Shown: in pieces, positions 1-7,070 of the stretch | Position numbering within the stretch: position 1 is the first letter of the stretch | How the letters are laid out: the number at the start of each line of letters is the position of its first letter | Program-made: the position numbers and the translations under genes | Source of the DNA: UMGS1370 sp963557065 | Lineage (GTDB): Bacteria; Bacillota; Clostridia; Lachnospirales; Lachnospiraceae | DNA: 64,000 nt | Reading direction: 5' to 3' | NCBI GenBank assembly: GCA_963557065.1 | Contig: CAUWCT010000001.1 | Span: forward strand, 62,001-126,000 | The notes under the pieces: model-generated | What the model was told of the DNA's origin: nothing | Database searches by the model: none | The model's input: the letters and a program-made list of their open reading frames with translations, nothing else

Positions 1-1793
1 ACATTGTCCAATGCACGAACCGCTGTGGCAACCACATCTTCCATCACTTTCTCATCTTCGACCGGAAGATTTCCCAGAGAAAGACTGGCCAGATTGCACA
101 CTACAAAATCTCCCGGCCTGGTGGTAGTCACAACAACCGTATCTCCCTCTTTTGTCTGAATCTCCGTACTCACCGTCTCAATCGGAGCCATGTTCTGGGC
201 AATCTCGGTACAGAGGTTTGAACAGTAAATCATCCCGCAGTGGCTGTTGGGATTAGCCCGGTTTACCGCATCCCGGTTAAAGGTAAACGGAGTTCCGGTC
301 TCCACTGCACTTTTTAAAACCAAACGGACAATCTCTTTGACTGTCACTCTTCTCTTAGTAATGCGGGGATCGTCTACGCAGCTTAAATAGCGGCGCTCCC
401 ATTCTTCTCCCCAGTAATCTTCCAGAGCATATCCTTTTACGGTGAGAATTTCATGGGGACACATAAGATACCAGGCTGCATCCAGATCTGTACGGGCCAG
501 TTTCCAGAATAAATCCGGCCAGCACACTGCCGGGAAAATATCATGGGCTTTCATGCGGTCATCCCCATTATTGGTCCGAAGCTGCAAAAATTCCGGCAGA
601 TCCTTGTGCCATGCGTCCAGATACACTGCCGCCGCGCCCTGGCGCACTCCTAACTGGTCTACCGCCACTGCCGTATCATTAACCAGTTTAATCCAGCGAA
701 TTACTCCTCCGGCCGCGCCTTCAAACCCCCGGATACTGCTGCCGGTCGCACGCACCTTTCCGAAATACATTCCCATTCCTCCGCCAAATTTGCTTACCTT
801 TGCAAAATTGTCAATGCTGCGGTAAATTCCCTCCAGACTGTCCGGAACCATATCAATAAAACAGCTGGATAATTGGTGATACGGCTTTCTCGCATTGGAA
901 AGAGTCGGGGTCGCCATGGTCACCTGAAGAAGGCTGAGCATATCGTAAAATTTCCGGACCCACTTCATCCGGTCTGTTGTCTCATTCATAGCCAGATGAA
1001 GGGCAATACCAAGAAACATCTCCTGGGGCGTCTCTAAGGGCTCGTGCCTGCGTGTCTGTATTACATAGCGTTTTAAAAGGAGATCCAGACCGGACCAGGT
1101 AAATTTCTGATCCCTGCTGTCATCTATAAAAGAGGCGGCCAGTTCCAGTTCCTGCCTGGAATAAGCTGTAAGTATGTAATCCCCATACAAACGCTCCTTT
1201 GTCAGGTATTGGAGTTTTTCATAAAAACTGTGAATATTCAGTCGCTCCAAATCCATTGCCAGCTGTCTGCGAAATCCATAATTTAAAAAACGGGCCGCGA
1301 TCTTTTCCCAATCCGGGGATTCCGGGCTGGTCAGCTCAATGGCCGCCTTTGTCAAAGCAGCAATCCTCTCTTCTGTCACCATACCGGGTTTTACAAAACC
1401 GGAAAACTGGGAAGCCAGGGTACTGATAGGATAAAGTACAGGATCAAACTCTTTCTGGATCTCTATCAGACAGTCTTCCATCCCCTCGTCCTCAAATTGA
1501 CAGGCAATATCCGCTCTGGCCAGGCGCAGTTCTGTCCGCTTCTGACGGTAGAGAATATAGCTTTTGGCCGCATCATAATGCCCTTTTGCCATTAAGACTC
1601 TCTCTACCTGATCCTGTATCTCTTCTACGGAAGCTTCCGGGCCGTCAAATCCGCTTTCCACCGCAAGAAGCAAATCTGCCAGCGTAGCTTCATCCGGTGT
1701 TTCCCCTACACTGGCAAAGGATTTGCTGATTGCTGCCGTAATCTTTTTGGGCGTATAATTTTCTAATATGCCGCTTCGTTTTCTAATCTGCAT
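1..1793 (-). CDS. nrdA: Ribonucleoside-diphosphate reductase large (alpha) subunit, 3' end cut by window edge
   Basis: Reduces ribonucleoside diphosphates to deoxyribonucleotides with a radical-generating small subunit, in the cytoplasm. The visible 597 residues begin with an ATP-cone-like segment (about residues 1-95), followed by the catalytic barrel. C311 in the SSCFID context, a SNLCTEI motif near residue 525 (the N, C and E of the active site) and a second-strand cysteine in VCNLAS near 565 match the class I NrdA pattern. The C-terminal shuttle cysteines would lie beyond base 1. The start is an ATG preceded by GGAGGTGGCT. The promoter directly upstream carries an NrdR-box-like palindrome. 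A class II enzyme is less likely because of the ATP cone and the SNLC.E pattern, but I cannot see the partner gene. Confidence 0.9.
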   Translation of the reverse strand, partial: MQIRKRSGILENYTPKKITAAISKSFASVGETPDEATLADLLLAVESGFDGPEASVEEIQDQVERVLMAKGHYDAAKSYILYRQKRTELRLARADIACQFEDEGMEDCLIEIQKEFDPVLYPISTLASQFSGFVKPGMVTEERIAALTKAAIELTSPESPDWEKIAARFLNYGFRRQLAMDLERLNIHSFYEKLQYLTKERLYGDYILTAYSRQELELAASFIDDSRDQKFTWSGLDLLLKRYVIQTRRHEPLETPQEMFLGIALHLAMNETTDRMKWVRKFYDMLSLLQVTMATPTLSNARKPYHQLSSCFIDMVPDSLEGIYRSIDNFAKVSKFGGGMGMYFGKVRATGSSIRGFEGAAGGVIRWIKLVNDTAVAVDQLGVRQGAAAVYLDAWHKDLPEFLQLRTNNGDDRMKAHDIFPAVCWPDLFWKLARTDLDAAWYLMCPHEILTVKGYALEDYWGEEWERRYLSCVDDPRITKRRVTVKEIVRLVLKSAVETGTPFTFNRDAVNRANPNSHCGMIYCSNLCTEIAQNMAPIETVSTEIQTKEGDTVVVTTTRPGDFVVCNLASLSLGNLPVEDEKVMEDVVATAVRALDN

Positions 1794-1825
1794 AGCCACC
1801 TCCACATATTGCGCTTAGACTCAAT

Positions 1826-1854
1826 ATGATATACTATATTTCGTATTTTTTCAA
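1826..1854 (-). promoter_or_regulatory. SigA-type promoter of the ribonucleotide reductase gene with an NrdR-box-like palindrome in the spacer
   Basis: On the minus strand TTGAAA (1849-1854) and TATCAT (1826-1831) are 17 bp apart. The spacer contains ATACGAAATATAGTAT (1831-1846), which matches about 12 of 16 positions of the NrdR box consensus acaCwAtATaTwGtgt. A weaker similar sequence lies near 1802-1817. The promoter is seen directly. NrdR binding is inferred. Confidence 0.5.
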
Positions 1855-1889
1855 GATGGTATGGAGATCTTTTTTGTATCTGCCCCTTT

Positions 1890-2375
1890 TTATTTTTTTA
1901 CAAACCGGTTCATGAAAAAGTCTGTAAATTGTTCCAGTTCTTCCTTCTGCGATACATACACGTATAACTTCTCATCCTCCAGCCACTCATAGGCATTAAT
2001 TCCTATATATCCCTTTTTATCTGGATAAATAATAAATGCTTCTGTAGGATATTTATTCCGATATGCTTTTAAAATCTCACTTTTCCGATAATAAACCGCC
2101 TCGCCGCACGCAGAAAGATCCGGGACTGTCGGAACCATTACCACTGTAGGTTCTGTTTCCTTCCATCCCACAAGTAAATTTCCGATTTTCGTTTTGCTGC
2201 CATGGACAAATCCATAATTAAACCGGCTCACATCTTCCGTATAGCCGAAAATAAGCTGGTAATCCTCTCCATGTTCCACCTTCTGGTTAAACAGCGCCCG
2301 CATCTTTATCCGATTGACGTTGCTCTTTTCCATGTCTACCTCAGGTCCCTTAAAAATTTTGCTGAAAAATCCCAT
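1890..2375 (-). CDS. Hypothetical protein, 161 aa
   Basis: I do not recognise this family. The protein is soluble, acidic to neutral and mixed alpha/beta, with no signal peptide or membrane segment. It starts MGFFSKIFKG, an amphipathic N-terminus, and ends in a lysine-rich helix. The ATG at 2375 is preferred over the one at 2381 because AGGAGG lies 8 nt upstream of it and only 2 nt from the first ATG. An inverted repeat (2401-2430) sits just upstream and may control it. The TetR gene upstream on the same strand is separated by a terminator-like hairpin, so this gene is probably transcribed alone. Confidence 0.7.
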   Translation of the reverse strand: MGFFSKIFKGPEVDMEKSNVNRIKMRALFNQKVEHGEDYQLIFGYTEDVSRFNYGFVHGSKTKIGNLLVGWKETEPTVVMVPTVPDLSACGEAVYYRKSEILKAYRNKYPTEAFIIYPDKKGYIGINAYEWLEDEKLYVYVSQKEELEQFTDFFMNRFVKK

Positions 2376-2400
2376 AATCATTTCCTCCTGCTTATTTTAT

Positions 2401-2430
2401 ATAAAGACATTTTTATTTTTTTGTCTTTAT
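2401..2430. promoter_or_regulatory. Perfect inverted repeat upstream of the 161-aa hypothetical gene
   Basis: ATAAAGACA (2401-2409) and TGTCTTTAT (2422-2430) are separated by 12 T-rich bases. The repeat lies 26 bp upstream of the downstream start codon. It could be an operator, for example of the neighbouring TetR protein, or a weak terminator. I cannot tell which. Confidence 0.4.
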
Positions 2431-2441
2431 TTTGTTTAAAA

Positions 2442-2486
2442 AGAAATCCGTCCGGACCAGACATTAAAATCACAAGACGGATTTCT
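2442..2486 (-). terminator. Rho-independent terminator after the TetR gene
   Basis: An 11-bp stem, AGAAATCCGTC (2442-2452) pairing with GACGGATTTCT (2476-2486), has a 23-nt loop. On the minus strand it is followed by a TTTTT run. It lies 23 bp past the TetR stop codon. Confidence 0.65.
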
Positions 2487-2508
2487 GTTTCGTACATGTT
2501 ACAACGGT

Positions 2509-3135
2509 TTAACTGTTTCGTACAGTACCTTTCTCTAAAGATTCCAATACATCAATGATTGCTTCTATCTGAACATCGACTGTATCATCTGCGGCTTCCG
2601 GAACAAACAGCGGAAGGGTATCCGGGATGGCTCTTCTGACAATCAGCACTGTCAGACACAGATTAATAAACAGGCTGACCCTTTTTCTGTCTGCCTTTAT
2701 GCCAAATATCTCTAAAATCCGGCTGAACAGAAATGCCTGTTTTTCTCGAAATATGCGGCAGCTCTCTTTGGACATACGCTTAAAAATCTGCTGCTGCTCT
2801 TCTATGGTTAAAACAGCAATTCCATTTTCTTCTCCGTAACAGCAGGAATAGAGAAACTTCCTCACGCCCTCTCTCCAGCTTAACTTTTCATCCTCCATAA
2901 GACTTTTGGCATACGAAAGGATTTTGGGCTGCTGAAAGTAAAGAGTTTCTACAACAAAGTCTTCCTTTGTCGGAAAAAATGTGTAGAAGAATGTCCGCGA
3001 AATGCCAACCTGTTTATAAATCTGCTCAACCGTTGTATGCTGAATCCCCTGTTTTGCCATCAGCCTCAGTCCAGTCTCAACCAGCTGCGTCCGAATCTGC
3101 TCCCGTTCTTTTTCTGAATACGATACCCTTGGCAT
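2509..3135 (-). CDS. TetR/AcrR family transcriptional regulator
   Basis: A DNA-binding repressor-type protein of 208 aa, the usual length for TetR. The N-terminal helix-turn-helix (about residues 10-58) contains TTVEQIYKQVGISRTFFYTFF, the expected recognition helix region. The C-terminal helical domain (60-200), which binds the ligand in this family, has no recognisable specificity. The start ATG has GGAG 9 nt upstream. It lies 20 bp downstream of the DUF5722 gene on the same strand, so the two are probably co-transcribed and the regulator may control that gene. A palindrome overlapping the -10 of the DUF5722 gene is a candidate operator. Confidence 0.88.
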   Translation of the reverse strand: MPRVSYSEKEREQIRTQLVETGLRLMAKQGIQHTTVEQIYKQVGISRTFFYTFFPTKEDFVVETLYFQQPKILSYAKSLMEDEKLSWREGVRKFLYSCCYGEENGIAVLTIEEQQQIFKRMSKESCRIFREKQAFLFSRILEIFGIKADRKRVSLFINLCLTVLIVRRAIPDTLPLFVPEAADDTVDVQIEAIIDVLESLEKGTVRNS

Positions 3136-3155
3136 TCTCTTGTCTCCAAAACCGT

Positions 3156-4832
3156 CTATCTGCGTTTTTCTTTATTGCGGTACTTAAAGTTCGGGATAAC
3201 GTCTCCCCAGTTCTCAATGCCGATAATCTCTTTGGCAAAGTCTGTTACTTCCAGAGTTTCATTTACCTTGTCAATATAGCGGTATACTTCCCAGATCTTT
3301 TTCTGTCCGGTAGGCACAACCCGATTGCCGGCCTTCATATCGCAGGTCCACAGTCCAAATGCACAGGAAAGTTCTGCCTCTGATATGGCGTCTACCTGAC
3401 GGCTCATGATAAACGCATCAATGTAGGGATTGCTGTCTGCAATATAATACGCATAGGCAAATGCGGCTGCCTGCAGATCTTCACAGTCGCCTCTGGTCGC
3501 GCTCTTAGAAGTAAATCCCTGTTCAGATAAAATAATGGGACGGACCTCTCCCTTGCTGTCCAACAGATGGCTCTGACTGAAATAATTGGTCAAAAGTTCC
3601 AGGTTGGCAAAATTGATAATCGGAGAATTGTAATCCCAGGTAATCAGTCCGGTCTGACTGTCGTCCCAGAACTCAGGCTCTGTCAGAGGAACAGAATAGG
3701 GATGGTATGCAAGTCCCCAATCCATCTGTCCCTTTGCCGTCACCAGATTATTGAACGTATCCACTACTTCTTTTCCGCCGTACTTGGTCGTTCCGTTGAT
3801 CTCATTGTTCCAGTTGTAGTCCAGAGAAAAATATACCCGGTCATTGGCATTGGTGCTCTTGATGGCTGTATAGAATACCCTAAACGCCCTCTCAAACTCA
3901 GTCATATACGTGGTCACATCCATAGGACCGATATAATTCCACTGCTGATTGTTGATTTCATTGCCGATAATCCAGTTGGAAATCTTTCCATGAGTGCCGT
4001 CGTAACGCTCTGCCAGGAAAGAAGCCATTGCCTTAATATCCTCATATCCGGCTTCGGTTGCAGCATTAAACATATAGTAATTTGCAGACGCATTTTTCTT
4101 GGTTCCCGGATGAATCAAATCAGGCGTCGTATCATTCCAGCTATTTAAAATGACTGCTGTAACAGAAATCCCCTTTGCCGAAAAATCAAAAATTGTCTTA
4201 TCGTAAATATCAAAAAATTCCTTACTGAAATGGTAGGTTTTCCCTTCATACTCATAATCAATGCCAGTACCTAACATGGCCTGAAACGGAATGTTGACAA
4301 TGGTGTGCTTTACTCCCAGAGCAAAGGCGTCGTTAAGCATATCGTGCTCAATCAGCAGACCCTTTTTGCTTAAAGGCTCGTGAAACGGCTTCTGGTTTTT
4401 GGCAATCTTTTCCGGATTGGTAATATAATGGGGCTGGCTGACTGCCACATAATTGGAGCCGTCCCATACCGTTACCACAAACTTGGAGTACAGACGGCTG
4501 TCTGCCGTACCTGCATTTAACGGAAACGTAAAGGTCACTTCATTTGCCTTGTCCACAGCCTGTACATATCCCCTGGTTCGCACAGAGTCCTCATAAGGCT
4601 TTAATTCTTTCAGATAAAAATGATTATCTGCCCCTGAAATCGCTCCTGTATTGACTGCAGTAACCCTGACATTTCCATCATCTGTAATCTCACACGAGGT
4701 AATCTGAACATTCTCTGTAGCCTGACCGCCTTCTGTATCCGCATAGGAAACGCCTGCATGAAACAGACACAAAACGGCTGCCAAAAAGATCCAGACTGCT
4801 GTTTTCACCCTCGCTATCATTTTTGTTGTCAA
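3156..4832 (-). CDS. Secreted DUF5722 family protein, probable TIM-barrel glycoside hydrolase
   Basis: A protein of 559 aa with a signal peptide (residues 1-31, ending VSYADTE). An Ig-like N-terminal region (40-140) is followed by a TIM-barrel-like domain (150-545). It resembles the DUF5722 family, whose members are annotated as glycosidase-like but have no established substrate. IIGNEINNQQ (about residue 280) looks like an acid/base glutamate on strand 4, and IILSEQGF (about 438) like a nucleophile glutamate on strand 7, as in clan GH-A enzymes. The start is TTG, seven bases after AGGAGG; the next in-frame ATG is too far from this site. The TetR gene follows. The substrate is unknown. Confidence 0.8.
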   Translation of the reverse strand: MTTKMIARVKTAVWIFLAAVLCLFHAGVSYADTEGGQATENVQITSCEITDDGNVRVTAVNTGAISGADNHFYLKELKPYEDSVRTRGYVQAVDKANEVTFTFPLNAGTADSRLYSKFVVTVWDGSNYVAVSQPHYITNPEKIAKNQKPFHEPLSKKGLLIEHDMLNDAFALGVKHTIVNIPFQAMLGTGIDYEYEGKTYHFSKEFFDIYDKTIFDFSAKGISVTAVILNSWNDTTPDLIHPGTKKNASANYYMFNAATEAGYEDIKAMASFLAERYDGTHGKISNWIIGNEINNQQWNYIGPMDVTTYMTEFERAFRVFYTAIKSTNANDRVYFSLDYNWNNEINGTTKYGGKEVVDTFNNLVTAKGQMDWGLAYHPYSVPLTEPEFWDDSQTGLITWDYNSPIINFANLELLTNYFSQSHLLDSKGEVRPIILSEQGFTSKSATRGDCEDLQAAAFAYAYYIADSNPYIDAFIMSRQVDAISEAELSCAFGLWTCDMKAGNRVVPTGQKKIWEVYRYIDKVNETLEVTDFAKEIIGIENWGDVIPNFKYRNKEKRR

Positions 4833-4890
4833 AACTTTGCCTCCTTATTTCCTCTTATTCCGGGCATTTTAGTCTGCCCGCTGAATTGTT

Positions 4891-4907
4891 ACAGTTTATT
4901 ATACTGT
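4891..4907. promoter_or_regulatory. Palindrome over the -10 of the DUF5722-TetR operon
   Basis: ACAGT-TTATTAT-ACTGT spans 4891-4907. The minus-strand -10 hexamer TATAAT (4898-4903) lies inside it. The position suits a repressor operator, with the TetR protein of this operon the natural candidate. No good -35 hexamer is seen. The function is inferred. Confidence 0.4.
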
Positions 4908-5048
4908 CTGAACAGGAAAAAGAAAAGTTTCTATCCTCTTACATTGTCTTACAATTTCCTTAACTGGAGTAGCCGTTGTCTGTCCGCTGGAAACCAGAAT
5001 ACGGTTCGGAGAAATCTAACCAGATACATATAAAAATTAACTGACGTA

Positions 5049-5194
5049 ACAGTTCAGCCATGCGAAGATTCAGGCAGAAAAAAAGCGTTGAAAGCTCGTT
5101 TTCATAAGAGTTTTTCTGTCTGAATCTTCATAGGGCGGACGCCAGACGCTTCTTGTCCGCTGCAGGCGGGCAAGAAGATGCATGGCTGAACTGT
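5049..5194. repeat. Structured dispersed repeat element, copy A
   Basis: A 146-bp element bounded by perfect 15-bp inverted repeats, ACAGTTCAGCCATGC and GCATGGCTGAACTGT. Inside, GAAGATTCAG...CTGAATCTTC plus flanking bases form one long hairpin. CTTCTTGTCCGC and GCGGGCAAGAAG form a second. A copy of about 80 percent identity lies inverted at 59614-59762. It encodes no protein. It resembles a MITE or REP-like element. The gap between the DUF5722 gene and the tRNA promoter contains nothing else I recognise. Confidence 0.8.
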
Positions 5195-5226
5195 CACCAT
5201 TGATGGCCTGAACTGATACAAAATCG

Positions 5227-5255
5227 TTGAAATTTTCTTCTTTTTGTGGTATAAT
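5227..5255 (+). promoter_or_regulatory. SigA promoter of tRNA-Ala
   Basis: TTGAAA (5227-5232), a 17-bp spacer and TATAAT (5250-5255). A second, extended -10 TGATATAAT (5294-5302) lies closer to the tRNA and would start transcription near base 5309, but it lacks a good -35. Confidence 0.7.
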
Positions 5256-5309
5256 GTTTTCACTTGGCGAGGTCCTGTCGAGTTTAGTTGGTATGATATA
5301 ATATTTTAC

Positions 5310-5382
5310 GGGGCATTGGCGCAGCTGGGAGCGCGTTTGAATGGCATTCAAAAGGTCGTGGGTTCGAATCCCATATGCTCCA
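5310..5382 (+). tRNA. tRNA-Ala (anticodon GGC)
   Basis: A 73-nt cloverleaf. The acceptor stem is GGGGCAT/ATGCTCC with discriminator A. The D arm is GCGC-AGCTGGGA-GCGC. The anticodon arm is TTTGA-ATGGCAT-TCAAA, with anticodon GGC at positions 34-36. The T arm is GTGGG-TTCGAAT-CCCAT. CCA is not encoded. It has its own promoter and a terminator, so it is a single-gene unit. Confidence 0.96.
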
Positions 5383-5397
5383 TGTTTTACAGGTCAG

Positions 5398-5444
5398 AAA
5401 CTCCGAGTCCGTTTTCTTTTGGAATCCGGCCCGGAGTTTTTCTT
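5398..5444 (+). terminator. Terminator after tRNA-Ala
   Basis: AAACTCCG (5398-5405) pairs with CGGAGTTT (5432-5439), and the stem runs into a T-rich tail. It ends just before the convergent sulfatase stop codon at 5454. Confidence 0.75.
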
Positions 5445-5453
5445 TTGTTTCCT

Positions 5454-7052
5454 TTATTTCTTCAAACTCTGGAGATACTGCATTAAAATTCCCTGTTTCA
5501 TGCCATCCCGAATTTTTTGCTTTACCTCTTCTTCATGTTCCGGGGGACAGAATGCCTTCACTCTGGCCCAGAGCATCTCATTGGTGAAACGCCTGTCATA
5601 CGTATACGGCACTGTATCGCAGGTTCTCTGATACCACTTCATTAATTCTATCTGCATAGCTGTAATCTTTTCTTTATAAGAAGGGTCACAAATCCGGTTG
5701 TGCATTTCCAAGGGATCTTCTTCCAAATCATAAAACTCATCTTCCCCGGTTATCCGGCTGATATATTTATACCTCTCATCCCGGATCATCGTTCCCTTGG
5801 CATGGGCATTTCCGTCTGCCTGGGCTTTCATCTTTGGCCAGTAGACAAAATCTTCTGGCGGACCGGATGGACCGGATGTGTGAAATTCATCACAGTGGAT
5901 TTCCTCTGACAGCCGTCCCCCTTCGCAGAATACATAAGAACGGTTCTTTTCTGTCTGTCCCTCCAGAACTGGCCGCAGGCTTTTTCCAAAATGTGTCCGG
6001 TTGGGTTCTGCGCCTGCATAGTCTATGGCTGTGGCATAAAAGTCTATCAGTTCTGTCAGTGCGCCTTTTATGCCCAGGGCATGAGGTGAGGCATCCTTTG
6101 GCGCTTTCACTAACAGCGGCACTCTGGTCAGGCAATCTTCAAACGTATTCTGTGCCTTTTCCGTCAGGCTGTAATCTCCGGCAAAATCTCCATGATCGCT
6201 GAAAAAGAAAATCAGACAGTCATCATACATTCCTTTGTCCTTTAATGCCTGACATAAGCGGCGAAATTGTTCATCTATTTTGGAGCACATTCCAAGGTAA
6301 GTGGCCCGAAGTTCATCCCAGTCTTTTTCTGTATACTCTCCCATATCCTGATACTGGCGAATCAGTTCCAGCATCCTGGCCTTGTTCGTACACTGTTCAT
6401 AACGGATTCTTTTTGGAAGCTTTTCTCTGTCAATGGCTGAAAAATACGGTTCTTCCACCTGATACGGCACATGGGGATAATTCAGCCCCAAAAACATACA
6501 TAACGGCTTTTCTCCCTCATATTCCTGAATTTTCTGAATCGCCCCGTCCACATCTTCATCATCACTGTTCCTATTGCGCCCGTTTTCATCAAGTCCCAGT
6601 TGTCCTTCAAAATGAGAGTAGCGGTCTTTTCCCAAATGATCAACCGGATGGATGGGGCCAGGCGCCTTCTCCACATTGCCTCCATAAAAAATCTCATCTG
6701 CATTGCTTTCTGCCCAGCCCTCTATCTGTCCGGCAAACAAATCATTTCTGGCATTCATCCACACAAAATATCCTGCCTGCCGCAGTTCGGAAAACAGATT
6801 GCTCTCTCCCGGATGAAGAAGATAACTCATGGTTCTATGTCCATGGACATGGGGGTACAGCCCTGTGAAAAAGCTGCACCGGCTGGGAACGCAGACTGTA
6901 TTCTGACAAAAGGCATGGGAAAAAGATACGCCTTCTTTTTCTGCAAATTCATCTAAAAACGGAGTCACTGCCGCAGAATTTCCCATATGTCCCATGGTAT
7001 CCCAGCGCATCTCATCCGGATTAAAAATAATAATATGAGGCTGTTTTCTCAA
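5454..7052 (-). CDS. Cysteine-type sulfatase, cytosolic
   Basis: Hydrolyses sulfate esters, probably on imported sulfated sugars. The protein has 532 aa of the alkaline phosphatase/sulfatase fold. The N-terminal metal-binding segment is IIIFNPDEMRWDT. C54 in CVPSRCSFFTG is the residue a maturase would convert to formylglycine. FFFSDHGDFAGD (about residue 285) supplies further metal ligands. There is no signal peptide, so it should act inside the cell. The start is TTG with AGGAGGGAG about 7 nt upstream. It lies 18 bp after the GH3 gene in one operon. No anaerobic sulfatase maturase is present in the window. The exact substrate cannot be read from the sequence. Confidence 0.9.
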   Translation of the reverse strand: MRKQPHIIIFNPDEMRWDTMGHMGNSAAVTPFLDEFAEKEGVSFSHAFCQNTVCVPSRCSFFTGLYPHVHGHRTMSYLLHPGESNLFSELRQAGYFVWMNARNDLFAGQIEGWAESNADEIFYGGNVEKAPGPIHPVDHLGKDRYSHFEGQLGLDENGRNRNSDDEDVDGAIQKIQEYEGEKPLCMFLGLNYPHVPYQVEEPYFSAIDREKLPKRIRYEQCTNKARMLELIRQYQDMGEYTEKDWDELRATYLGMCSKIDEQFRRLCQALKDKGMYDDCLIFFFSDHGDFAGDYSLTEKAQNTFEDCLTRVPLLVKAPKDASPHALGIKGALTELIDFYATAIDYAGAEPNRTHFGKSLRPVLEGQTEKNRSYVFCEGGRLSEEIHCDEFHTSGPSGPPEDFVYWPKMKAQADGNAHAKGTMIRDERYKYISRITGEDEFYDLEEDPLEMHNRICDPSYKEKITAMQIELMKWYQRTCDTVPYTYDRRFTNEMLWARVKAFCPPEHEEEVKQKIRDGMKQGILMQYLQSLKK

Positions 7053-7070
7053 TTTGCTCCCTCCTGTTTT

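Noticed and set aside
5070..5351. Minus-strand frame of 93 codons spanning repeat copy A and the tRNA
   Set aside because: It covers a tRNA, its promoter and an inverted-repeat element, so it cannot be a real gene.
6245..6868. Plus-strand open frame of 207 codons inside the sulfatase gene
   Set aside because: Antisense shadow of a conserved catalytic region. No ribosome site and no recognisable domain.
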